Below are positions 1-7,355 of a DNA stretch of 64,000 nt, piece after piece. Below the pieces are notes generated by a model that was not told the origin of the DNA, made no database searches, and saw only the letters and a program-made list of their open reading frames with translations. Position numbers and translations under genes: made by a program. The stretch's first letter is position 1. Each line of letters begins with the position of its first letter. Origin of the DNA: JACJVV01 sp047602755 (GTDB lineage: Archaea; Nanobdellota; Nanobdellia; Woesearchaeales; JACJVV01); contig JBLKOM010000006.1 in the NCBI GenBank assembly GCA_047602755.1, positions 1 to 64,000 on the forward strand, written 5' to 3'.

Positions 1-1307
1 GGAACACCATCACAATCAAAATCAAATTCCATCCAATCAGGAATACCATTACTACCATATATCATATTACATGTTCCATCTGGATTGTATTGCATCGTAT
101 AATAATCTTCATTACCTATTTCAGGATTAAAAGGACTAGCATCAAATCTATCAGGAACACCATTTCCATCACTGTCCAAATAATTACCATACCACCAATC
201 TGGGATACCATCACCTGAAGTATCTTGTGTTAACCAGTCAGGATATCCATCTCCAGTATTATCTTCATTACCCCTAGTTGAATCTAAAGGATAATCATCA
301 AATTTATCAGGAACACTATCACCGTCTTTATCAATACTATACCAGTCAGGAATACCATCATTATTTGTATCAATCTCTAACCATAATGGAACATTTGTAT
401 GTGGATTTGTTTCATTACCAACTAAAGGATGATGAGGATTTGAATCAAAAATATTAGGAACACCATCACCATCAAGATCATTATCATACCAATCAGGAAT
501 ACCATTATTATTAAAATCAAATTCTAACCAATCTGCAATATTATTATTATTATTATCTTCAGCACCAACATTTGGATTATTTGGATCCTTGTCAAAAAAA
601 TCAGGAACACCATCACCATCACTATCAACACCCCAATTTACTAAAAATAAATCAATATTATTTTTATACCATTCATATATACCATTTTCATCTTTATCTA
701 AATAAAAATCAGGATTTGAAATGAATTTATTAGAAATATTAGGATCAAATTCATTAGGTGTTCCATCCCCATCAATGTCAAGATCATACCAATCAGGCAT
801 GCCATCACAATCAGTATCCTTAGCACCATTAACATAACAGTCTAATTGATTCAATGAGCATAATAAATCAACGCAACATTCTTGATATTTATGAGGAGGA
901 TATATACAAACATAACCACCATAATTACTTGGTAAAAACTCTGCATTTACATTACCAATTGAGCCTATTTCTCCAACTATTGGTGATCTTACTGGATATG
1001 ATAAAACAGTCTCATCAGCCATAAATGTTAAGAAACCATCAGAATAATCAACTTGTTCTAAATTTCTTGGCAAATTTAATGATATCTTATACTGTGTATC
1101 TGAACCAGTAGCAGCAATACGATTTAATTGATTTGTAAGATCTTGTGCACTTGCATCTAAAGTACTACGACCAAAAGCACTTCTTATTTCAGTATAGGTA
1201 AATAATAAAAAGATCACAAATAAACTAATAAAAGCAACGAGTATTAAAATCTCCATTGAATGTTGTGCTTTTATTTTTTTAAAATTAGTTCCTAATATTT
1301 TCATCAT
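1..1307 (-). CDS. Secreted protein with pilin-like leader and thrombospondin type 3-like repeats (C-terminus outside window)
   Basis: The reading frame is open from ATG at 1307 to the window edge, so the C-terminus is missing. The N-terminus MMKILGTNFKKIKAQHSMEI followed by a long hydrophobic stretch is the archaeal class III (pilin-like) leader pattern. After a ~100-residue globular part the protein consists of repeated DxDGDGxPDxxD motifs with Trp-Tyr/Leu (PDWYD, PDWLE), like thrombospondin type 3 Ca2+-binding repeats. It is inferred to be an extracellular, calcium-stabilised stalk. The globular N-terminal part (LPRNLEQVDYSDGFLTFM) resembles that of the pilin-like protein at 56571-57620 (IPSGVRSIDYTESGITMFF), so the two probably share a domain. 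A second ATG lies directly after the first. Confidence 0.8.
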   Translation of the reverse strand, partial: MMKILGTNFKKIKAQHSMEILILVAFISLFVIFLLFTYTEIRSAFGRSTLDASAQDLTNQLNRIAATGSDTQYKISLNLPRNLEQVDYSDGFLTFMADETVLSYPVRSPIVGEIGSIGNVNAEFLPSNYGGYVCIYPPHKYQECCVDLLCSLNQLDCYVNGAKDTDCDGMPDWYDLDIDGDGTPNEFDPNISNKFISNPDFYLDKDENGIYEWYKNNIDLFLVNWGVDSDGDGVPDFFDKDPNNPNVGAEDNNNNNIADWLEFDFNNNGIPDWYDNDLDGDGVPNIFDSNPHHPLVGNETNPHTNVPLWLEIDTNNDGIPDWYSIDKDGDSVPDKFDDYPLDSTRGNEDNTGDGYPDWLTQDTSGDGIPDWWYGNYLDSDGNGVPDRFDASPFNPEIGNEDYYTMQYNPDGTCNMIYGSNGIPDWMEFDFDCDGV

Positions 1308-1451
1308 CCACCATACATCTACTATAATCAAATAAGAATAATTTATAAAACTTACCTTTGAGATATATTTATTTAATTCAATAAATAATAGTATAATTAA
1401 TAAAAATTTATAGACATTAATCAACAAATTATGATACCACGATATTTTTTA

Positions 1452-2303
1452 TTAAATAATCATTTCAAAACAATGATTTCTAATTACTGCACTTGTAATG
1501 TTACTACAGATATCTGAATTATTTAAATTTGTAGCAAATCGGCTAAAACACAATCCTTGATAATTATTCAATTTTATTTCAGAACATATTGAAAGATTAT
1601 TTGTTGCTATAGCTAGCTGATATTTACATTTATCCCTATTTGTATCACTAATTATTGATTGACAAGAACTAAAATCAGAAAACTTTATACCGTATTCATA
1701 AAAACAATTATCTCTTGATACCAAATTAAGTATAATATTATTACAAATCTTATTATCAGATAATAGTTGTGATAAAGATTGATAACATAAATTTCTATCA
1801 TATTCAGAAGGCATAACATTACAATAACTAGTATCTAATTCTTTTTGAGCTAATTTTAATAGACAATAACTGGACGTTCTAACAGGTAAACTTAAACATA
1901 AATCTTTATCAGAATTAAGTATTGATAATTCTGCTAAGCATGAATTTTTTACTTGTTGATTTAATATTCTATCACAATAATTAATATTTGAATTTGTATT
2001 TTCTAAATAACATAAATCTTGTTCTATTAATTCTAAATCACTACATGGATCTTGTTGCAATGCAATCAATATTAAAATAAAAGTACTTATTATTATTATT
2101 AACAATATAGATATAACTAAGAATTTAAGATTTCGATTGATTTTAGAGATTTGTTGATTGATTAAATTAGCATACTCTAATTCTTCTTTTTTTGACATAA
2201 CACTTTTTTTTGAAGATTTTGTAGTATTAGAACTATTATTCTTAGTAGAAATTTTATTACTACTATTTTTTGAATTTTTTTTAAGAGTATTCTTTGATTT
2301 CAT
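1452..2303 (-). CDS. Single-pass membrane protein with tandem cysteine repeats
   Basis: 283 residues. A Ser/Asn/Lys-rich cytoplasmic N-terminus is followed by one transmembrane segment (about residues 58-82) and then an outward domain of roughly 35-residue repeats. Each repeat has a Cys, then 9-11 residues, a Cys followed by an aromatic or Leu, and then a helix to the next Cys; the regular pairing suggests disulfide-stitched helical hairpins. It is a clear paralogue of the adjacent 2426-3097 gene (same topology, same DPC start of the repeat domain). I do not recognise a named family. Extracellular exposure is inferred from topology and Cys content. Confidence 0.75.
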   Translation of the reverse strand: MKSKNTLKKNSKNSSNKISTKNNSSNTTKSSKKSVMSKKEELEYANLINQQISKINRNLKFLVISILLIIIISTFILILIALQQDPCSDLELIEQDLCYLENTNSNINYCDRILNQQVKNSCLAELSILNSDKDLCLSLPVRTSSYCLLKLAQKELDTSYCNVMPSEYDRNLCYQSLSQLLSDNKICNNIILNLVSRDNCFYEYGIKFSDFSSCQSIISDTNRDKCKYQLAIATNNLSICSEIKLNNYQGLCFSRFATNLNNSDICSNITSAVIRNHCFEMII

Positions 2304-2425
2304 TTTAAAATGTATTTCTGATATTTAACTTAACCATAATATAAAATTGATTATAAAACTAATTAATATAATCTATTTAAATATTTTATCAAGAATGAAT
2401 TAATTACATACATCTAAGAAAACAA

Positions 2426-3097
2426 TTAGCAAATACCATTAGCAAATTTAGATATTGCCATTTTAATATGACATTTATCTTTTAATTCAGTATCAATTAT
2501 TTTATTGCAGGAATTAGAATCAACAAAATTAATTGCATGAAGATAATAACACTCTTGAATTAATTCATAATTATCAACAATTTTATCACAAATCAAAACA
2601 TCATCAATTTGTTTGATTACTGATAAATAGCATTCATTTTTTGTTTCAATATCTATTATTTCATCACAATGCATTTCAGATAATTTTAATGAAGATATTT
2701 CTCTAATACAATAATCTCTTGAATCAAAAGATAGATTTTCACAGGACATATAGTCTAAATGATTTAATGAATATTCTAGAATACAATATTCACGATTAAT
2801 CATATCATTAATTTTAAAACATTTTTCTAGATTATTTTTTGAATTCTCAAAATAACAATCATCTTTTTTAGAATCTTCAATTTTATTACATGGGTCATGA
2901 TTAATAAATAAATACAAAGAGAATAAAATAGTAATTATAATTATAATCACAATTAAAAATATGCTTTTTTTATTAATAGAAATAAAAGAATTACTCTTAT
3001 TTTTCTTTGACTTTAAAATATCATTTGTGTTTTTAATATGTTTTTTTATATTTCTAGTATAATTATTTTTCCCTTTTTTATTTTTTATTTTTTTCAT
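2426..3097 (-). CDS. Paralogous single-pass membrane protein with tandem cysteine repeats
   Basis: 223 residues: a very basic N-terminus, a transmembrane segment around residues 48-68, then repeats such as CNKIEDSKKDDCYFEN and CENLSFDSRDYCIREI with the same Cys spacing as its neighbour at 1452-2303. The two genes are in the same orientation 122 bp apart and probably arose by duplication. The protein ends abruptly at a Cys (FANGIC) in the middle of a repeat; bases just past the stop in another frame would read NCFLRCM. The end may therefore be slightly truncated. Function unknown. Confidence 0.7.
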   Translation of the reverse strand: MKKIKNKKGKNNYTRNIKKHIKNTNDILKSKKNKSNSFISINKKSIFLIVIIIIITILFSLYLFINHDPCNKIEDSKKDDCYFENSKNNLEKCFKINDMINREYCILEYSLNHLDYMSCENLSFDSRDYCIREISSLKLSEMHCDEIIDIETKNECYLSVIKQIDDVLICDKIVDNYELIQECYYLHAINFVDSNSCNKIIDTELKDKCHIKMAISKFANGIC

Positions 3098-3129
3098 ATT
3101 ATTTATTCATATATATTTAGTAAATTAGA

Positions 3130-4011
3130 TCAAGATATTAAAGGTTCTAGTATTGGTAAAATATTCTTATTAACGATAATATTATATCCCTCTGCAGTAG
3201 GATGGATACCATCTTCTTGATTTAGGCTACTATTTCCAGCAACACCATCTAAAAAAAATGGAATCAAAACTACATCATATTGATCTGATAAATTTTTATA
3301 TATTCTTTTAAACTCATCAACATAATTCATTGCTGAAATTGCAACTTGTGCATATTCTTCAGGAATACCTAATTCATTTATTATAAAATCTAATGCAGCA
3401 GAAAGATCAGTATCACCTAATACTTCCATGCCACCCAAAATTAATTGAATGTCATTTTGCTTAAATTCTCTAATCATAAAAGCAATATTATTTTTTATTT
3501 CATCTGGAGGAACAAAATTAAAAGCATCGTTTGCACCAATAGTTAATACAACTAAATCTGGCTTTTCATCTATAACACTTTGAATTCTTTTTACTGTTTG
3601 AGAAGTTTTTTCACCTGCAATACCACGATTCAAGACTTCTACATTATAACCTTTTGCAATTAATTCTGCTTCAAGTTGTGCAGGATATGTTTCATTAATT
3701 CCGACACCTGGTCCCTCTGTAAGACTATCGCCTAATGCAATTATTCGATAAAATACAGGTTCAGTAATAGTTATTGAATCATTTAAAGAATCGTTAATTA
3801 ATATTTCTATTTGTTGTTCTTCAACAATTTGTTGTTCTTCAACAATTTCATAATTTATTTGTGTAACATTTTCTGTAGCATTTTCTAAAATAACTATTCC
3901 TTTAGTATCATCATCTTGAGTTAAAAAAGATTTACAACCTATTAAGAATATGGAAAATAAAATGCTTAAAAATAAAATACATAGTTTGCTTAAATTTTTT
4001 TTATTTGCCAT
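3130..4011 (-). CDS. GDSL/SGNH-family esterase lipoprotein
   Basis: 293 residues from the ATG at 4011; the longer open frame up to 4098 would run into a structured region beside tRNA-Leu and is rejected. The N-terminus is a signal with lipobox-like FLIGC, then a Glu/Gln/Asn-rich linker. The hydrolase domain shows block I ALGDSLTEG (nucleophile Ser96), the oxyanion Gly of block II, TIGANDAF (block III Asn), and DGIHPTAEGY with Asp267/His270. This is a complete SGNH catalytic set, closest to TesA/arylesterase-like enzymes hydrolysing acyl or acetyl esters. It is predicted to act outside the cell, tethered to the membrane. Substrate unknown. Confidence 0.85.
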   Translation of the reverse strand: MANKKNLSKLCILFLSILFSIFLIGCKSFLTQDDDTKGIVILENATENVTQINYEIVEEQQIVEEQQIEILINDSLNDSITITEPVFYRIIALGDSLTEGPGVGINETYPAQLEAELIAKGYNVEVLNRGIAGEKTSQTVKRIQSVIDEKPDLVVLTIGANDAFNFVPPDEIKNNIAFMIREFKQNDIQLILGGMEVLGDTDLSAALDFIINELGIPEEYAQVAISAMNYVDEFKRIYKNLSDQYDVVLIPFFLDGVAGNSSLNQEDGIHPTAEGYNIIVNKNILPILEPLIS

Positions 4012-4045
4012 TTTATAATCTTTTATATTATACTTATTTAAATAA

Positions 4046-4063
4046 TATGTGGGTGACGAGGTT
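4046..4063. repeat. 18-bp direct copy of the 3' end of tRNA-Leu(GAG)
   Basis: These 18 bases are identical to 4144-4161, which span the last 15 bases of the tRNA-Leu gene plus three flanking bases. Between the two copies lie GC-richer sequences able to form hairpins (see 4064-4130). The copies are direct repeats 98 bp apart. Confidence 0.8.
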
Positions 4064-4130
4064 ATCACCTGAGAGACTGCACTCTCAGTCACTAGCATTT
4101 AAGCTGGACATAAAGCCCAGCGAAATATGT
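4064..4130. other. Structured intergenic segment, possible small RNA or tRNA remnant
   Basis: In an AT-rich genome this GC-richer non-coding segment can form two perfect hairpins: CTGAGAG/CTCTCAG around 4067-4086 and GCTGG/CCAGC around 4102-4121. It lies just downstream of tRNA-Leu(GAG) and beside the tRNA-end copy. No convincing C/D box pair or tRNA fold was found, so strand and role remain open. Confidence 0.35.
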
Positions 4131-4146
4131 GAATAACAAAAGTTAT

Positions 4147-4229
4147 GTGGGTGACGAGGTTTGAACTCGCGCAAGCACTAAGCTATACGGCCCTCAACCG
4201 TACCCGTTTGACCACTCCGGCACACCCAC
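4147..4229 (-). tRNA. tRNA-Leu(GAG)
   Basis: Read on the minus strand: acceptor GTGGGTG/CACCCAC, D-arm CCG-GAGTGGTCAAA-CGG, anticodon stem TACGG/CCGTA with loop TTGAGGG (anticodon GAG), a long class II variable arm (AGC/GCT stem), and T-arm GCGAG-TTCAAAC-CTCGT. 83 nt, no intron, no encoded CCA. The long variable arm and GAG anticodon identify leucine. Confidence 0.95.
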
Positions 4230-4335
4230 GTTATTTCATAATAGTTTAATAACTAATTATTTTAAAAAATTATTGTTAATTAATCTAAGCTAAATAATAA
4301 TATATACTTATAAACCACTAAATAACTTCGTTAAT

Positions 4336-5391
4336 ATGGTCAGTGCAGTTATATTAGCAGGTGGGCAAGCAAAAGATCAAGCTAAAACTAGGCTAGTAAG
4401 GTCAATACATTCTAGATTATATGGAGAAAATTATCTTTGGGGGAAATATAAGCCATTAAAGCAAATAACTGTAAATGATAATGGAGAAAAAAGAACTGGA
4501 TCCATGCTTGAATTAACACTTAAAAATGTTGCTGAAACTTCTAGCATAGATGACATTGTAATTGTTGGTGAACAAGAAAGAATTACAGCAATGATCCAAC
4601 AACAATTGACAGATTACAAAGCTAAAGTTATACAACAAATTGGTAGCATATCACAAAATGCTGTTGAAGGTTATAAAAATACGAATGCAGCTAAAAATAA
4701 TGAGAGTGCATTATTTATACCATGTGACATTCCAAAAGTAAGTTCAGCAAGTTATGAGAGTTTTATAAAGAAATGTTTAGAATATGACTTTGATATAATG
4801 TATGCTATTATTGGTAAAGAAAATATAACAAAAAAAACATCATTAGCATCAAGATTATACCATTCAGTACTAAATACAATTAATAGAATTGCAGGTGGTA
4901 ATGTTTTTCACAGTAAAGACAGAATGTATTTTAGACCATATTTTTGGGTGATAGATGATGTATTTACTCCAGAATATCAAGAAACAAAAAATCAAAGTAT
5001 AGGTAATATAATTGTTGATGCAATAGTTAACATATATGGTATTCTAACAAAAAATCCTGATATTGTAGATGCTTCTAGAACACAAAGAAGAGGTTTTAGA
5101 CTTGCAAATATATCTTATGGTAATCCTACAAACGTGGATAATCATGATTTGTTAGATAAAGCATATTCAGTAAGGAAATTACTTAATCCTTTAAATATAA
5201 AAGAGATTGCAGATGATTTCTTACCATCAGTAGTAGCTTATTTTAGAGGAAGACTTAGTATATCACAACTTAATAAAATAGGTTCAAATGCATTCCAATC
5301 CAAATTTTCACTTATAGAAGTAGAAGATATTGCCATGACATTAGATATAGATAGTGAAGAAGATGCTAAAGATATAATTTATCTTAAATAA
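4336..5391 (+). CDS. MobA/GlmU-like nucleotidyltransferase (NTP transferase fold)
   Basis: 351 residues. The N-terminus VSAVILAGGQA is the glycine-rich nucleotide-binding loop of the GT-A-like NTP transferase fold, followed by the conserved Lys region KYKPLKQI and the metal-binding IPCDIPKV. It should transfer a nucleotidyl group onto a phosphorylated substrate (sugar phosphate or cofactor), but the acceptor cannot be told. The last ~150 residues match no family I recognise. The gene stands alone on the plus strand, divergent from tRNA-Leu. Confidence 0.7.
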   Translation: MVSAVILAGGQAKDQAKTRLVRSIHSRLYGENYLWGKYKPLKQITVNDNGEKRTGSMLELTLKNVAETSSIDDIVIVGEQERITAMIQQQLTDYKAKVIQQIGSISQNAVEGYKNTNAAKNNESALFIPCDIPKVSSASYESFIKKCLEYDFDIMYAIIGKENITKKTSLASRLYHSVLNTINRIAGGNVFHSKDRMYFRPYFWVIDDVFTPEYQETKNQSIGNIIVDAIVNIYGILTKNPDIVDASRTQRRGFRLANISYGNPTNVDNHDLLDKAYSVRKLLNPLNIKEIADDFLPSVVAYFRGRLSISQLNKIGSNAFQSKFSLIEVEDIAMTLDIDSEEDAKDIIYLK

Positions 5392-5420
5392 GAAAATTAT
5401 AATAAAAATATTCAAAATTT

Positions 5421-5993
5421 TTATGATTGTTGTTGTTCTAATATTTTTAAATATCTTTCTTCAATCTTAATTGTTAAAGGAATTATTGTAGTTTTATAAA
5501 AAGAAGCCATTATATCTCCATCTAATTCATAACTTTCTGCTTTCTGTTTTACTAAAGATAATACTTGCTTTTCACGTTCAGGAAATATTAATTGTAATTT
5601 TTTTCCATCAGAAGATTTATATTTTTCAGAAATAACTTGCTCACCATATAAAATACGTTTCTCAAGAAGATCTAACACTTCTATATCTAAACTTTTACTA
5701 TCACCCTCTTCTTCAGATATAGATACTTGATTAGAAGATGATGAATTATATGATTCTTGTAAAGCTTTAACTAGATTATTATAATCATCAAATAAGTCTT
5801 TAAAGATATCTAAATATTTTATATCCTTAGGAGACCACTTTGGTACTAATAATGAAGATTTTGTTCTAACTGCAAGTCTTTCTATTATTATTTGATCAAG
5901 TGTATCAATCTCATCTCTAACATTTTCTAATGGCATAATTGATAAGATTCTTTTAGCTTTTTTAATACTTTTGTTATATTTTCGAGTAAACAC
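5421..5993 (-). CDS. Chorismate mutase-like (AroQ fold) protein
   Basis: 190 residues, all helical. Residues ~25-45 (VRDEIDTLDQIIIERLAVR) look like helix 1 of AroQ chorismate mutases (LRxxIDxLDxxLLxLLxxR). After an acidic Ser/Asn linker, residues ~105-185 align with the rest of AroQ: LLEKRILYGEQVISEKYK, then FPEREKQVLSLV, then a long C-terminal helix. Counterparts of E. coli active-site R28, K39, R51 and E52 are visible; the Q88 position appears to be Glu, as in yeast, and D48 is not conserved. Activity (chorismate to prephenate) is plausible but unproven, since no other aromatic-pathway gene is in the window. It could be an AroQ-fold regulator. Confidence 0.5.
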   Translation of the reverse strand: MFTRKYNKSIKKAKRILSIMPLENVRDEIDTLDQIIIERLAVRTKSSLLVPKWSPKDIKYLDIFKDLFDDYNNLVKALQESYNSSSSNQVSISEEEGDSKSLDIEVLDLLEKRILYGEQVISEKYKSSDGKKLQLIFPEREKQVLSLVKQKAESYELDGDIMASFYKTTIIPLTIKIEERYLKILEQQQS

Positions 5994-6100
5994 CTAATAA
6001 ATATAATTTTTACGAAAAACTCCTTTTTTTTCTAATAAAAATAAAGATATTACAGTTTTAGAATCTAAACAAATATTTAAATAAAAAATTCAGTTAACTT

Positions 6101-7270
6101 ATGAGAAAAAATATTGAACAAGAATTAGAGCTTCTTTTTGATGAATTTAGTAAGAAAAGAAAATTGGTTACTTATGGAGATTGCTTATTAAGAGATTATG
6201 AAATTAATAATAAAATAAATAATTCTAAAAAGAAAAAAAGGATTTCATATGAAATAGATCTAGAGTCAATAATTAGTTTTGGCCAGATAGCTCTAAAAAA
6301 AGCGATGGCAGGTATTACAATTGCGGGCTTATTAGGATTATGGTTTTATAGCCTTAAAGTTTCAATGGATAGAATTACTTATCATCAATCACTTTATAAT
6401 AATCAAAATCAAATAGAAGAAATTGTAAATAATAATAGTAGTATATACACAGGAAGTACACATATTAATGGTAACATAACAGATAATAAAGATATAACTA
6501 ATAACACTAACAATAATTCCTATGCAACTGCTAGTATTGATAATATTGCTAATAGCAATAATTTTACAGACACTAATAACAATATAGTTTCTAGACCTAT
6601 AACAAATAGACTTGTAAGAAATAATGGCAATAATAATGTTAGAAATAATAGGAATATAACAACTAATAATACTAATAATACTAATAATAATAGGATTAGT
6701 GGATCATCAAATACAATAGAACGAGTTGTATCAAATAATCAAAATCAAATAGTTCAAAGAAGACAAGAAGTATGTCCGTATGAAAATCAAATTAATCAAA
6801 TAAGATTAAATATTTCTAATGGCAGGTATAATGTTGCTACTGAACAAATTCAAAATATGGAAAGAAGGTTAAGGAATAGCCAAAATAATAATAAAGAACA
6901 ATTAATTCAACAATTAGCAAATATTACTTACACTAAAAGAAGATATGTTCCTGAGCAAAGAGAGCAAAGACTAGTACAAGAAGGATATTTTAAAGATGTG
7001 TGGGTTAAACCTGTTACTGAAAGAAGAAGAAATAAAGCAGGTCATGCATTAAATATACTTGGATGTGTTGTAAGTGTTACTACCGGAGGAATATTTGATC
7101 CAGGTAATATAGGAAGTAATGGTTTATATAAAGAGGTTACAGTAAGAGAAGGTTACTATCAAAAAGAATGGGTCGAACCAGTTTATGAGAATGTATTAAT
7201 ACCAGCTCATTACCTAAATATACAAGTTACACCATTAACAGGGGCAAAAAGGATAATTGGTAGAACATAA
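6101..7270 (+). CDS. Membrane protein with Asn-rich linker and repeated GYxxxxWVxPV motif
   Basis: 389 residues. A charged cytoplasmic N-terminus (~60 residues) precedes one membrane segment (about residues 67-86), a 120-residue Asn/Thr/Ser-rich linker, a short helical part and a C-terminal part. There VQEGYFKDVWVKPVTE and VREGYYQKEWVEPVYE form an internal repeat flanking a Gly-rich hydrophobic segment, the latter like YxxxxWVEPVYE repeats of envelope proteins. A single Cys pair may cross-link it. The lipase gene follows 85 bp downstream on the same strand. No family recognised; envelope localisation is inferred. Confidence 0.6.
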   Translation: MRKNIEQELELLFDEFSKKRKLVTYGDCLLRDYEINNKINNSKKKKRISYEIDLESIISFGQIALKKAMAGITIAGLLGLWFYSLKVSMDRITYHQSLYNNQNQIEEIVNNNSSIYTGSTHINGNITDNKDITNNTNNNSYATASIDNIANSNNFTDTNNNIVSRPITNRLVRNNGNNNVRNNRNITTNNTNNTNNNRISGSSNTIERVVSNNQNQIVQRRQEVCPYENQINQIRLNISNGRYNVATEQIQNMERRLRNSQNNNKEQLIQQLANITYTKRRYVPEQREQRLVQEGYFKDVWVKPVTERRRNKAGHALNILGCVVSVTTGGIFDPGNIGSNGLYKEVTVREGYYQKEWVEPVYENVLIPAHYLNIQVTPLTGAKRIIGRT

Positions 7271-7355
7271 ATTATTAGACTTATTAATCAATTTAACAAA
7301 TTATTTCTATAGTCTGCTAGTAATATTTTTAAGTTACATAATATGTTATTAAAAT

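Noticed and set aside
2405..2435. Frameshift at the end of the second Cys-repeat gene
   Set aside because: A +1 frame would give NCFLRCM after the stop, but one short match is not enough to call a pseudogene; noted only as odd.
3038..3220. Plus-strand ORF opposite the Cys-repeat and GDSL genes
   Set aside because: A shadow of the genes on the minus strand, without a ribosome-binding site and with coding bias of the other strand.
4012..4098. Longer N-terminus for the GDSL gene (start at 4098)
   Set aside because: The extension runs into the tRNA-end copy and hairpins; the signal peptide with lipobox starts at 4011.
4046..4161. attL/attR of an integrated element
   Set aside because: The interval is under 100 bp and no integrase or cargo gene is present.
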